A DNA stretch of 64,000 nucleotides. Source: Streptomyces sp. M41(2017) (GTDB taxonomy: Bacteria > Actinomycetota > Actinomycetes > Streptomycetales > Streptomycetaceae). Numbering within the stretch: the stretch's first letter is position 1; each line of letters starts with the position of its first letter. Below, piece after piece: positions 1-8,660 of the stretch. Both the position numbers and the translations under genes were made by a program. The notes beneath the pieces are model-generated. The model saw only the letters and a program-made list of their open reading frames with translations. It did no database searches and was not told where the DNA came from. The stretch is taken from assembly GCF_002078175.1 (NCBI RefSeq), contig NZ_MWFK01000001.1, forward strand, positions 186,001 to 250,000. The letters are read 5' to 3'.

Positions 1-288
1 CTCGATGGTGTCCACGAAGTCGATCGAGGCGCCGCCGAGGTACGGGGCGCTCATGCGGTCGGTGACGACCTTGACGCCGCCGAAGTCCTTCACGACGTCG
101 CCGTCGAGGGAGCGCTCGTCGAAGAACAGCTGATACCGCAGACCCGAGCAGCCGCCGGGCTGAACGGCGACGCGCAGCGCCAGGTCCTCGCGGCCTTCCT
201 GGTCGAGCAGGGCCTTGACCTTGCCCGCGGCGGCGTCGGACAGGATGATGCCGTCGCTCACGGTGGTGGTCTCGTCCGATACGGACAT
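1..288 (-). CDS. erpA: ErpA/HesB-type iron-sulfur cluster insertion protein (partial)
   Basis: A-type carrier that delivers Fe-S clusters to apo-proteins in the cytoplasm. The visible N-terminal 96 residues start MSVSDETTTVSDGIILS and contain the QPGGCSGL segment with the first of the three cluster-ligand cysteines of the HesB/IscA family, followed by the typical LFFDE stretch. The C-terminal Cys-Gly-Cys lies beyond the left edge, so the gene is truncated by the window only. The start at 288 is supported by a GGGAGAGAAG ribosome-binding site at 292-301. It is divergent from nadA, whose product is a [4Fe-4S] enzyme, which fits a functional link. ErpA versus IscA/SufA cannot be settled from a partial sequence. 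Confidence 0.85.
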   Translation of the reverse strand, partial: MSVSDETTTVSDGIILSDAAAGKVKALLDQEGREDLALRVAVQPGGCSGLRYQLFFDERSLDGDVVKDFGGVKVVTDRMSAPYLGGASIDFVDTIE

Positions 289-482
289 CTGCTTCTCTCC
301 CGGGTTGTACGGAGACTGCTTGCCGACGGTTGCAACCGGCGGGGCCGCGGATTCATTCCGGGCCGTGTGCGTGTCTTTGCCTTCTCCGTTCATGCTCGCA
401 CACCCGCCCTCGCACGGGCCACGGCTCTGTGGACAACCCCACGGGCGGCGGGGCGCACCCCGCCGGAGCGGCGACCAGGATT

Positions 483-554
483 CACGTCACATGGACGCTA
501 TGGACATCGTCAACATGACGTGAAGCGGTTATGATAGATAACGTCAATTCGACG
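483..554. promoter_or_regulatory. Shared erpA/nadA control region with CGTCA-type repeats
   Basis: CGTCA or its complement occurs at 485-489, 508-512, 516-520 and 542-546. The pair at 508-520 forms a perfect palindrome CGTCA-ACA-TGACG, and CACGTCA at 483-489 pairs with TGACGTG at 516-522. A -10-like TATGAT lies at 530-535, and TCGTCA at 508-513 could act as a weak -35, so a protein bound at the palindrome would overlap the nadA promoter. This suggests control by an NAD- or Fe-S-responsive repressor. The identity of that regulator is not known from the sequence. Confidence 0.4.
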
Positions 555-624
555 AAAAGGCATCGTTCCGCCGGGCCGCTCCCCTACGGGCCCGGCGAGC
601 CGCAGAACAGAAAGGGTGCGTGTC

Positions 625-1809
625 GTGACCACCGCCCAGACCCAGGATCTCGACGTACAGCCGACGCCCCTCGCCCTGCTGCTGCTCGGCCGCGAGGCCG
701 ACCCGAGGAGCGAGCGCGGCGTCGAGTGCCCCGGCGACCTGCCCTCTCCGTCCGACCCGGACCTGGTCGAGCGCGCCCGCGCGGCCAAGGAGAAGCTCGG
801 CGACAAGGTCTTCGTGCTCGGCCACCACTACCAGCGCGACGAGGTCATCCAGTTCGCGGACGTGACCGGTGACTCCTTCAAGCTGGCCCGGGACGCCGCG
901 GCCCGCCCGGAGGCCGAGTACATCGTGTTCTGCGGCGTGCACTTCATGGCCGAGTCCGCGGACATCCTCACCGGCGACGACCAGAAGGTCGTCCTCCCCG
1001 ACCTCGCCGCGGGCTGCTCGATGGCCGACATGGCCACCGCCGAGCAGGTCGCCGAGTGCTGGGACGTGCTGACCGACGCCGGCATAGCCGAGCAGGTCGT
1101 GCCCGTCTCGTACATGAACTCCTCCGCCGACATCAAGGCGTTCACCGGTAAGCACGGCGGCACGATCTGCACGTCGTCGAACGCCGAGCGGGCCCTGGAG
1201 TGGGCCTTCGAGCAGGGTTCGAAGGTGCTCTTCCTGCCCGACCAGCACCTCGGCCGCAACACCGCCGTCCGCGACATGGGCCTGTCCCTGGACGACTGTG
1301 TGCTCTACAACCCGCACAAGCCGAACGGCGGCCTGACCCAGGAGCAGCTGCGCGACGCGAAGATGATCCTGTGGCGCGGCCACTGCTCGGTGCACGGACG
1401 CTTCAGCCTGGACTCGGTGAACGACGTCCGCGAGCGCATCCCGGGCGTCAACGTCCTCGTGCACCCCGAGTGCCGTCACGAGGTCGTCGCGGCGGCCGAC
1501 TACGTCGGCTCCACGGAGTACATCATCAAGGCCCTGGAGGCGGCCCCGGCCGGCTCGAAGTGGGCGATCGGCACGGAGCTGAACCTCGTGCGGCGTCTCG
1601 CGAAGCGGTTCGCGCCCGAGGGCAAGGAGATCGTCTTCCTCGACAAGACGGTCTGCTTCTGCTCGACCATGAACCGCATCGACCTGCCGCACCTGGTGTG
1701 GACCCTGGAATCCCTCGCCGAGGGCAACCTCGTCAACCGGATCGAGGTCGACAAGGAGACCGAGGCGTTCGCGAAGCTGGCGCTGGAGCGGATGCTGGCG
1801 CTGCCGTAG
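625..1809 (+). CDS. nadA: Quinolinate synthase NadA
   Basis: Condenses iminoaspartate with dihydroxyacetone phosphate to quinolinate in de novo NAD synthesis, using an oxygen-sensitive [4Fe-4S] cluster. The 394-residue protein has the family motifs GHHYQRDEV near the N-terminus, CGVHFMAE, GCSMAD, HPEC and CFCSTMNR, which include the cluster cysteines. GTG at 625 is chosen over the in-frame GTG at 616 because the AAAGGG at 611-616 is then at proper spacing. The length matches the long actinobacterial form. nadB and nadC do not follow here; the gene is followed by a hexamer repeat and a strong hairpin. Divergent erpA may supply its cluster. Confidence 0.97.
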   Translation: MTTAQTQDLDVQPTPLALLLLGREADPRSERGVECPGDLPSPSDPDLVERARAAKEKLGDKVFVLGHHYQRDEVIQFADVTGDSFKLARDAAARPEAEYIVFCGVHFMAESADILTGDDQKVVLPDLAAGCSMADMATAEQVAECWDVLTDAGIAEQVVPVSYMNSSADIKAFTGKHGGTICTSSNAERALEWAFEQGSKVLFLPDQHLGRNTAVRDMGLSLDDCVLYNPHKPNGGLTQEQLRDAKMILWRGHCSVHGRFSLDSVNDVRERIPGVNVLVHPECRHEVVAAADYVGSTEYIIKALEAAPAGSKWAIGTELNLVRRLAKRFAPEGKEIVFLDKTVCFCSTMNRIDLPHLVWTLESLAEGNLVNRIEVDKETEAFAKLALERMLALP

Positions 1810-1811
1810 CC

Positions 1812-1853
1812 GCACCGGCACCGGCACCGGCACCGGCACCGGCACCGGCACCG
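1812..1853 (+). repeat. (GCACCG)7 hexanucleotide tandem repeat
   Basis: Seven perfect copies of GCACCG begin 2 nt after the nadA stop codon. The array lies between the stop codon and the terminator hairpin, so copy-number change would alter only the 3' untranslated region. Confidence 0.9.
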
Positions 1854-1864
1854 AGCAGTACGTA

Positions 1865-1910
1865 CACGGGCCCCCGTCCCGGCGTGTGAACGCCGGGACG
1901 GGGGCCCGTG
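1865..1910. terminator. Bidirectional hairpin between nadA and the RND gene
   Basis: A perfect 20-bp stem (1865-1884 with 1891-1910) closes a 6-nt loop. It sits between the convergent nadA and RND permease stop codons and can terminate both. No U-tract follows, as usual in high-GC actinobacteria. Confidence 0.85.
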
Positions 1911-1921
1911 TGGTGAACCGG

Positions 1922-4900
1922 TCAGACTCCGGCCGGCTCCGGGGACTTGTCCCCGTCCTTGTCCTTCTTCTCGCTGTCCTCGGCGTCGGCGTCCCCGTGG
2001 CCGGCGGTGTCCGCACCGGACTTCGCCGCCCGCTTCGCCGCCTTCTTCTTCGCGCGGCGCTCCTTGCGGAGTTCGACCATCGCGTAGAGCGTCGGGACGA
2101 GCAGCAGGGTGAGCAGCGTCGAGGTGATGAGACCGCCGATCACGACCACCGCGAGCGGCTGCGCGATGAAGCCGCCCTCGCCGGTCACACCCAGCGCCAT
2201 GGGCAGCAGGGCGAAGATCGTCGCCAGTGCCGTCATCAGGATCGGACGGAGCCGGTGCCGGCCGCCCTCGACGACGGCCTCGACCACGCCGTACCCCTGC
2301 TTGCGGTACTGGTTGATCAGGTCGATCAGCACGATCGCGTTGGTCACCACGATGCCGATGAGCATCAGCATGCCGATCATCGCCGGGACGCCCATCGGGG
2401 TGCCGGTGAGGACGAGCAGGCCGATCGCGCCGGTCGAGGCGAACGGGATCGACACGAGCAGGATCAGCGGCTGGATCAGCGAGCGGAACGTCGCCACGAG
2501 CAGCATGAAGACGATCGCGATCGCCGCCAGCATCGCGAGGCCCAGCGACGCGAACGCGTCGTCCTGGTCCGACGAGACGCCGCCGATCGACGCGGTGGCG
2601 CCCGCGGGCAGCTTCAGCTTGTCGAGCTTCGCGGTGAGGTCCGCGCTGACGGCACCCGTGTTGTCGCCGGTCGGCTTGGCCGAGATCGTGGCCGCGCGCT
2701 GGCCGTCGATCCGGGTCATCGAGACCGGCCCGTCGACGAGCTTCACGTCCGCGATGTCACCGAGCTTCACCGCGCCGAGCCGCAGCCCGCGCAGCTCCGC
2801 GAGGGTGGTGGCCGGCTCGGCGGACCGGATGACGACGTCCCGCTCGGAGTCGTCCAGGATCGCCTTGCCGCTGGTGGTTCCTCGGACCGCCTCGCCGACG
2901 GCCGCGCCGAGTGTGGCGTCGTTGAAACCGGCCGCCGCCGCCTTGGAGTTGGCCTTGACCGAGATGCGCGGCACGCTCTGCGCGAGGTCGCTCGTAACGT
3001 CGGTGACGTCGTCGAGCTTCGCCACCTCGTCACGGACCCTGCCCGCGGCCTCGCGCAGCACGTCCCCGTCGGCCGCCTTCACGACGACGCTGAGGTCCTG
3101 GCTGCCGAAGCCGTCACCGGCGGACACCGTGGTGGTGCCGACGCCGGAGAGCCCGCCGAGCCCCTTCTCGATGCGGTCCTGGACGTCCTCGGACGAAGCG
3201 GCGTCGTCCAGCATGACCTGGTAGGACGCCTGGTTCGTGTCCGTGCCGCCGCCGAAGGCCGCCATGAAGCCGGAGGAGCCGATGGTGACCTGGTAGTTCT
3301 TGACGCCCTTGATGCCGCCGAGGAGCTTCTCGACCTTCTTCGCCTGCGCGTCGGTCGCGGCCAGGCTGGTGCCGGGCTTCAACTCCTGCTTGACGGTGAG
3401 GACTTCCTGCTCGCCCTGGTCGAAGAAGTTCGTCTTCAGCAGCGGCGCCATGCCGAACGTGCCGACGAGGACGGCGACCGCGATCAGCACACTGGTGAGC
3501 CGGCGCCGCGTGGCGAAGCGCAGGACGGGGACGTAGAAGCGCTGCAGACGGCTGCGCTCCTCCTTCTCCTCGGCCTTGCGCCGGGCCTCCTCCGCGTCCG
3601 CCGGCGTGCCCTTGGGGGCGCGCAGGAACCAGTAGGAGAGCACCGGGACGACCGTCAGCGAGACGAGCAGGGAGGCGAGGAGCGCCGCCGTGACCGTGAT
3701 GCTGAAGGAGCCGAACAGTTCGCCCACCATGCCGCCGGTCAGACCGATCGGCAGGAAGACGGCCACCGTGGTGAGGGTCGAGGACGTGACCGCCCCGGCC
3801 ACCTCGCGGACCGCCGCGAGGATCGCCTGCTCGCGCTCCTCGCCGTAGCCGAGGTGCCGCTTGATGTTCTCCAGGACGACGATCGAGTCGTCGACGACCC
3901 GGCCGATCGCGATGGTGAGTGCGCCGAGCGTCAGCATGTTGAGCGACAGGTCGCGGGTCCACAGCACGACCAGGGCCAGCACCACGGAGAGCGGGATGGA
4001 CACGGCGGTGACCAGTGTCGAGCGGACGGACGCGAGGAACAGCAGGATGACCAGGACCGCGAAGAGGAGGCCCAGGGCGCCCTCGGTGGTCAGGCCGTGG
4101 ATGGACTTGGAGACGGCGGGGCCCTGGTCGCTGACGACGGTGATCGTCGAGCCGGCGCCGAGGTCCTTGCGCAGACCGGAGAGCTTGTCCTTGACGGCGT
4201 CGGAGATGGCGACCGCGCTGCCGTCGTGGTCCATGGTGACGCTCACGGCGAGGCTCGGGCGGCCGTCGGTGCGCGTGATGGAGTCGGCCGGGGCCTGCTC
4301 CTGCCGGACGGTGGCGACGGCGCCGAGGCGCACGGGCTTCTTGCCGGGGCCGCCGGCGACCATCAGGTCCTTGATCTGGCCGAGCGAGGTGAAGCCGCCG
4401 CCGACCTGGACGGTGCGGTTGCTGCCGTCCTCGTCGAAGGAGCCGGCCGGGACGGTCGCCCCGCCCGCCTGGAGGGCCTGGCCGAGGGCGGCGGAGGTGA
4501 GTCCGGCCTTCGCCATCTTCCCGTCGTCGGGCGTGACGGTGACCTGGAGGTCCCGCACACCGGCCACGGTGACCCGGCCGACGCCGTCGATGTCCTCCAG
4601 GGACGGGACGACGGTCCGGTCGAGCTGGTCGGAGAGCGCCTGCTGGTCCTTGTCGGAGGTGACGGCGAGGACGACGGTCGGCATGTCGTCCGTCGAACCC
4701 GCGATGACCTGCGGGTCCACGCTGTCCGGGAGTTGGGCGCGGGCCCGGTTCACGGCCTGCTGGACGTCGGCGACGAGCTGCTTGGTGTCGTTGCCGTAGT
4801 CGAAGGACGCCATGATCACGGCGTTGCCCTCGGCGGCGGTGGAGGTGACACCCGTGATGCCGTCGACGCCTTCGAGGTTGTCCTCGATGGGCTCGACGAC

Positions 4901-5089
4901 CTGCTTCTCGACCACATCCGGAGAGGCACCCTGGTACGGCGCGAGCACGGACACCATGGGCAGTTCGATGGTGGGCAGCAGCTGCTGCTTGAGCTGGGGG
5001 ATCGCTATCGCCCCGAAGGCGAGCGCGATGATCGACATCAGCCCGATGAGGGCCCGCTGCGCGAGGCTGAATCTGGACAGCCAGGACAT
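1922..5089 (-). CDS. RND-family efflux permease (HAE1-type)
   Basis: Proton-driven export permease of the inner membrane, 1055 residues, the usual length for HAE1/AcrB-like RND proteins. A first transmembrane segment at residues 10-30 is followed by a large extracellular domain, a transmembrane block with the proton-relay VVDDSIVVLENI motif, a second large extracellular domain and a second transmembrane block. The C-terminal 45 residues are a charged Lys/Ala/Asp tail in the cytoplasm. The start at 5089 (MSWLSRFSLAQRAL) is the natural family start; the open frame extends 36 codons further upstream without family sequence. It lies 154 nt downstream of a kinase-regulator pair on the same strand, which probably controls it. 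No membrane-fusion partner is adjacent, so it may act alone. The substrate cannot be inferred. Confidence 0.9.
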   Translation of the reverse strand: MSWLSRFSLAQRALIGLMSIIALAFGAIAIPQLKQQLLPTIELPMVSVLAPYQGASPDVVEKQVVEPIEDNLEGVDGITGVTSTAAEGNAVIMASFDYGNDTKQLVADVQQAVNRARAQLPDSVDPQVIAGSTDDMPTVVLAVTSDKDQQALSDQLDRTVVPSLEDIDGVGRVTVAGVRDLQVTVTPDDGKMAKAGLTSAALGQALQAGGATVPAGSFDEDGSNRTVQVGGGFTSLGQIKDLMVAGGPGKKPVRLGAVATVRQEQAPADSITRTDGRPSLAVSVTMDHDGSAVAISDAVKDKLSGLRKDLGAGSTITVVSDQGPAVSKSIHGLTTEGALGLLFAVLVILLFLASVRSTLVTAVSIPLSVVLALVVLWTRDLSLNMLTLGALTIAIGRVVDDSIVVLENIKRHLGYGEEREQAILAAVREVAGAVTSSTLTTVAVFLPIGLTGGMVGELFGSFSITVTAALLASLLVSLTVVPVLSYWFLRAPKGTPADAEEARRKAEEKEERSRLQRFYVPVLRFATRRRLTSVLIAVAVLVGTFGMAPLLKTNFFDQGEQEVLTVKQELKPGTSLAATDAQAKKVEKLLGGIKGVKNYQVTIGSSGFMAAFGGGTDTNQASYQVMLDDAASSEDVQDRIEKGLGGLSGVGTTTVSAGDGFGSQDLSVVVKAADGDVLREAAGRVRDEVAKLDDVTDVTSDLAQSVPRISVKANSKAAAAGFNDATLGAAVGEAVRGTTSGKAILDDSERDVVIRSAEPATTLAELRGLRLGAVKLGDIADVKLVDGPVSMTRIDGQRAATISAKPTGDNTGAVSADLTAKLDKLKLPAGATASIGGVSSDQDDAFASLGLAMLAAIAIVFMLLVATFRSLIQPLILLVSIPFASTGAIGLLVLTGTPMGVPAMIGMLMLIGIVVTNAIVLIDLINQYRKQGYGVVEAVVEGGRHRLRPILMTALATIFALLPMALGVTGEGGFIAQPLAVVVIGGLITSTLLTLLLVPTLYAMVELRKERRAKKKAAKRAAKSGADTAGHGDADAEDSEKKDKDGDKSPEPAGV

Positions 5090-5243
5090 GGGTGGTGGGT
5101 CTCTCTTCTGTGGTTCGAGCGGAAGGCGGGGAGCGTGGGCACCCCACGTCACACCCTGGGCCATGGACGGGCGACGATCCGTAGCCCCTGGGTCCATTTC
5201 CTTACGCGGAACCTACTCCAGGCGCAGTACGCCCAGGTGAACC

Positions 5244-5927
5244 TCAGTCCACCCGTGGACGTACCAGGCCGGACTCGTACGCGATCACGACCAGTTGCGC
5301 CCGGTCGCGGGCGCCGAGCTTGGCCATGGCCCGGTTGACGTGCGTCTTCACCGTGAGCGGGCTGACTTCGAGGCGCTCGGCGATCTCGTCGTTGGAGTGC
5401 CCTCCGGCGACCTGGACGAGGACCTCGCGCTCGCGCCCGGTGAGCGCGGAGAGCCGGCCGGCGCCGGCCGGGCCGGGCCCGTCCTCGTCGCCGTCGCCCT
5501 GGGCGAGGAACTTGGCGATCAGGCCCTTGGTGGCCGCGGGCGACAGCAGGGCCTCGCCGCCGGCGGCGATCCGGATGGCGGCGAGCAGTTCGTCGGGTTC
5601 GGCGCCCTTGCCGAGGAACCCGGAGGCGCCGGCCCGCAGCGACTGCACGACGTACTCGTCGACCTCGAAGGTCGTCAGCATCACGACCCGGACGTGGGCG
5701 AGGCCGGGGTCGGCGGTGATGAGGCGGGTGGCGGCGAGGCCGTCCGTACCGGGCATGCGGATGTCCATGAGCACGACGTCGGCCCGCTCGCTGCGGGTCA
5801 GCGCGACCGCCTCGGCGCCCTCGGACGCCTCCCCCACGACCTCCATGTCGGGCTCGGAGTCGACGAGCACACGGAACGCGCTGCGCAGCAGTGCCTGGTC
5901 GTCGGCGAGCACGACACGGATGGTCAT
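5244..5927 (-). CDS. NarL/LuxR-type response regulator
   Basis: Two-component DNA-binding regulator of 227 residues. The N-terminal receiver domain (1-120) has the acidic pair in VVLADDQ, phospho-acceptor Asp55 in VVLMDIRMPG and the conserved Thr/Lys region. The C-terminal LuxR-type helix-turn-helix (about 155-220) reads LTGREREVLVQVAGG followed by NDEIAERLEVSPLTVKTHVNR. The start codon overlaps the stop of the upstream kinase gene (ATGA at 5924-5927), so the two are translationally coupled and form a cognate pair. The RND permease gene follows on the same strand and is the likely target. Confidence 0.95.
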   Translation of the reverse strand: MTIRVVLADDQALLRSAFRVLVDSEPDMEVVGEASEGAEAVALTRSERADVVLMDIRMPGTDGLAATRLITADPGLAHVRVVMLTTFEVDEYVVQSLRAGASGFLGKGAEPDELLAAIRIAAGGEALLSPAATKGLIAKFLAQGDGDEDGPGPAGAGRLSALTGREREVLVQVAGGHSNDEIAERLEVSPLTVKTHVNRAMAKLGARDRAQLVVIAYESGLVRPRVD

Positions 5928-7144
5928 ACGGGGTCCCCCAGGGCAGGCGCGCGGTTCTTGACCGGAAGGATCGCATGGACGCGGAAGCCGCCTCCGTAGC
6001 GGGGACCGGCCGTGCAGCTCCCGCCGATCGCGGTGGCCCGCTCCCGCATGCCGAGCAGTCCGTGGCCGCCGCCCTCCTGCGGGCCGATGTTCTGGCCCGG
6101 CCCGTTGTCGAGGACGGTCACCTCCACGTTGTCCCCGACGCGGACGACGCTGACCTCGGCCTTCGCCTGCGGGCCCGCGTGCTTGCGGACGTTGGTGAGC
6201 GCCTCCTGGATCACGCGGTACGCGGCGAGGTCGACGGCGGCGGGCAGTGTGGGGCCCTGGTCGGAGCGGGCCACCTCGACGGGCAGACCCGCGTTGCGGA
6301 AGGTGTCCGCGAGTTGGTCGAGCCGGGCCAGTCCGGGGGCGGGCTCGGTGGGGGCCTCGGGGTCGCCGGTCTGCCGCAGCAGGCCGACGGTGGCGCGCAG
6401 CTCGTTCAGCGCGGACCGGCTGGCCTCGCGTACGTGGGCGAGGGCCTCCTTGGCCTGGTCGGGCCGCTTGTCCATGACGTGGGAGGCGACGCCCGCCTGC
6501 ACGTTGACGAGCGCGATGTGGTGGGCGACGACGTCGTGCAGGTCCCGGGCGATGCGCAGCCGTTCCTCGGCGACGCGGCGGCGCGCCTCCTCCTCGCGGG
6601 TGCGTTCGGCGCGTTCGGCGCGCTCGCGGATGGCGTGCACGAAGGCACGCCGGCTGCGGACGGCGTCGCCCGCGGCGGCGGCCATGCCGGTCCAGGCGAA
6701 GATGCCGAGGTTCTCCTGCGCGTACCAGGGCAGCGGTCCGGCGAGCATCGCGACGGCGGTCAGGACGGTCATGGTGACCAGGCCGACCCGCCAGGTCGTG
6801 GGACGGTCGGTCGTCGAGGCCACGGTGTAGAGCGCGACGACGGCGGACATCACCACCGGCGCCCTGGGGTCGCCGGTGACCAGCTCGGCCAGGGAGAAGG
6901 CGCCGGTCGCCGCGAGGACCTTCATCGGGGCCCGGCGGCGGAAGACGAGCGCGCCGGCGCCGAGCACCATGAGGACGAGGCTGAGGGCGTCGGGGGTGCG
7001 GGCGCTCCAGGTCGTGCCGTTCTCGCCGTGCGGGTCGACGAAGGAGCCGGCCGCCATACAGGCGAGGACGCCGGTGGCGAGGGCGGCGTCCAGGGCGAGG
7101 GGGTGGGCGCGCAGCCAGTCCCTCGTACGCTCCAGGGTGCTCAC
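5924..7144 (-). CDS. Sensor histidine kinase (DesK/NarX-like HPK7 class)
   Basis: Membrane sensor kinase of 406 residues. The first 160 residues hold several hydrophobic segments (about 17-35, 53-68, 74-90, 96-110, 120-138, 146-160). They are followed by a charged helix and the HisKA_3 dimerisation domain with phospho-acceptor His203 in IARDLHDVVAHH. The C-terminal HATPase has an N-box EALTNVRKHA and G-boxes DNGPGQN and GHGLLGMRER. GTG at 7144 starts VSTLERTRDWLRAHP; the open frame runs upstream but without recognisable sequence. There is only a weak GGGCGGG ribosome-binding site. It overlaps the response regulator by 4 nt. Few extracytoplasmic residues are predicted, suggesting sensing within the membrane. 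Confidence 0.93.
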   Translation of the reverse strand: MSTLERTRDWLRAHPLALDAALATGVLACMAAGSFVDPHGENGTTWSARTPDALSLVLMVLGAGALVFRRRAPMKVLAATGAFSLAELVTGDPRAPVVMSAVVALYTVASTTDRPTTWRVGLVTMTVLTAVAMLAGPLPWYAQENLGIFAWTGMAAAAGDAVRSRRAFVHAIRERAERAERTREEEARRRVAEERLRIARDLHDVVAHHIALVNVQAGVASHVMDKRPDQAKEALAHVREASRSALNELRATVGLLRQTGDPEAPTEPAPGLARLDQLADTFRNAGLPVEVARSDQGPTLPAAVDLAAYRVIQEALTNVRKHAGPQAKAEVSVVRVGDNVEVTVLDNGPGQNIGPQEGGGHGLLGMRERATAIGGSCTAGPRYGGGFRVHAILPVKNRAPALGDPV

Positions 7145-7277
7145 CCGCCCACGGTACGGTGCTTCGCGGCCCCCGGAACCGGGTGGTGCGGGTGCCGCCC
7201 GCCACATCCGGATGCCATGACGGGGCGCCGGACGGCAGCACCGGGATTGGGCGGGCCCCGGTCCGCGCCGGGCGGGC

Positions 7278-7556
7278 TCAGCCCGGGATCAGGCCGTCGT
7301 CGCTGAGCATCTCCCGGACCTCTTCGAGGGTGGCGTCCGGGGACGGGAGGATGAGTTCCGACGGCTCCAGGGAGTCGTCGGGAAGCGGGGACCCGGCCGT
7401 GCGGACCGCGTCCAGGAGCGCCCCCAGGGTGCGGCGGAAGCCGGAGTCGTCGCCCCGCTGCATCTCGGCGAGCAACTCGTCGTCCAGCCTGTTCAGCTCG
7501 GTGAGGCGGGCATCGTCCAGCCTCACCTGCCCCTCCCCCATGATCCGTACGATCAT
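7278..7556 (-). CDS. pspAA: PspA-associated protein PspAA
   Basis: Small acidic protein of 92 residues starting MIVRIMGEGQVRLDD, the hallmark of the actinobacterial PspAA family encoded beside PspA. The body is helical with many Leu, Glu and Asp residues and no membrane segment. A strong GAGGAGGG ribosome-binding site precedes the ATG at 7556. It lies 30 nt downstream of pspA on the same strand, so the two are an operon. It is expected to work with PspA at the inner face of the membrane during envelope stress; its biochemical activity is unknown. Confidence 0.85.
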   Translation of the reverse strand: MIVRIMGEGQVRLDDARLTELNRLDDELLAEMQRGDDSGFRRTLGALLDAVRTAGSPLPDDSLEPSELILPSPDATLEEVREMLSDDGLIPG

Positions 7557-7586
7557 GTCGCCCTCCTCAGGCGTGGGCCCGGATGG

Positions 7587-8384
7587 TCACTGCTTGTCGA
7601 AACGGGGTGTGTCCTGGGGCTGCGACGACGGCTGGGACTGACCCGGACCGCCCTCGATCGCCTGCTGCGACGACGAGGAACCGCCGGCCAGCTCCGCCTT
7701 CATGCGCTGCAGTTCCAGCTCCACATCCGTACCACCGGAGAGCCGGTCCAGCTCGCTCTGGATGTCGTCCTTGGCCAGACCCGACTGGTCGTCCAGGGCA
7801 CCGGAGGCGAGCAACTCGTCGATCGCTCCGGCCCGTGCCTGGAGCTGCGCGGTCTTGTCCTCGGCCCGCTGGATGGCCATGCCGACGTCGCCCATCTCCT
7901 CGGAGATGCCGGAGAAGGCCTCGCCGATCCGGGTCTGCGCCTGGGCCGCCGTGTACGTGGCCTTGATCGTCTCCTTCTTCGTACGGAAGGCATCGACCTT
8001 GGCCTGGAGGCGCTGGGCCGCGAGGGTGAGTTTCTCCTCCTCGCCCTGCAGCGTCTGGTGCTGCGTCTCCAGGTCGGTGACCTGCTGCTGCAGCGCGGCA
8101 CGGCGGGACAGGGCCTCACGGGCCAGGTCCTCGCGGCCGAGCGCGAGCGCCTTGCGGCCCTGGTCCTCCAGCTTGGTGGACTGGCCCTGGAGCTGGTTCA
8201 GCTGCAGTTCCAGGCGCTTGCGGCTGGTCGCCACGTCGGCGACACCGCGGCGCACCTTCTGGAGCAGCTCCAGCTGCTTCTGGTACGAGTAATCGAGGGT
8301 TTCGCGCGGGTCCTCGGCCCGGTCAAGGGCCTTGTTCGCCTTCGCGCGGAAGATCATCCCCATACGCTTCATGACACCGCTCAT
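7587..8384 (-). CDS. pspA: Phage-shock protein A (PspA/IM30)
   Basis: ESCRT-III-like membrane-repair protein of 265 residues. MKRMGMIFRAKANKALDRAEDP at the N-terminus is the amphipathic helix plus the start of the coiled-coil hairpin (roughly residues 25-225), followed by a Gly/Ser/Gln-rich C-terminal tail ending PRFDKQ. The start at 8384 is preceded by an AGAAGGGGG ribosome-binding site; an open frame extends 26 codons upstream but is not family sequence. It heads the pspA-pspAA operon, divergent from the DUF3043 gene. A TACTGT hexamer (complement of 8441-8446) is a possible -10. The long C-terminal extension is typical of actinobacteria. Confidence 0.95.
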   Translation of the reverse strand: MSGVMKRMGMIFRAKANKALDRAEDPRETLDYSYQKQLELLQKVRRGVADVATSRKRLELQLNQLQGQSTKLEDQGRKALALGREDLAREALSRRAALQQQVTDLETQHQTLQGEEEKLTLAAQRLQAKVDAFRTKKETIKATYTAAQAQTRIGEAFSGISEEMGDVGMAIQRAEDKTAQLQARAGAIDELLASGALDDQSGLAKDDIQSELDRLSGGTDVELELQRMKAELAGGSSSSQQAIEGGPGQSQPSSQPQDTPRFDKQ

Positions 8385-8646
8385 GGGCTTCGCGCGCCCC
8401 CTTCTGACGGACTCCAGCTCCAGGTACTGCAACAGAACCCACAGTACGGGCCCTGCATCCATTACCGCACTGTTCGGGGACGGATGCGCTCATCCCCAAG
8501 GACGACTGCGATCGGCACCACTCCGGCGTAGGGAGTAGGTGAACCCCGGGGTCCGCCCGGGCGCAACGTCCCCTCTGCCCCACTACAGACGCACGGTGTT
8601 GCCGGATCGTTCCCCACTCGCACGACGTCCATGCCCGCGAACCCCG

Positions 8647-8652
8647 TACCCT
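8647..8652 (+). promoter_or_regulatory. -10 hexamer TACCCT, leaderless DUF3043 gene
   Basis: TACCCT ends 8 nt before GTG at 8661 and no ribosome-binding site is present, so transcription probably begins at or near the start codon. Confidence 0.4.
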
Positions 8653-8660
8653 TGGGTTTT

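Noticed and set aside
1886..5338. 1150-residue open frame on the plus strand opposite the RND permease gene
   Set aside because: Its translation is rich in Arg, Gly and Asp without domains and it is exactly antisense to a well-supported gene; high GC produces such frames.
8385..8660. Search for an ECF sigma-E promoter upstream of pspA
   Set aside because: No GGAAC-type -35 with proper spacing was found; only a weak TACTGT hexamer is visible.
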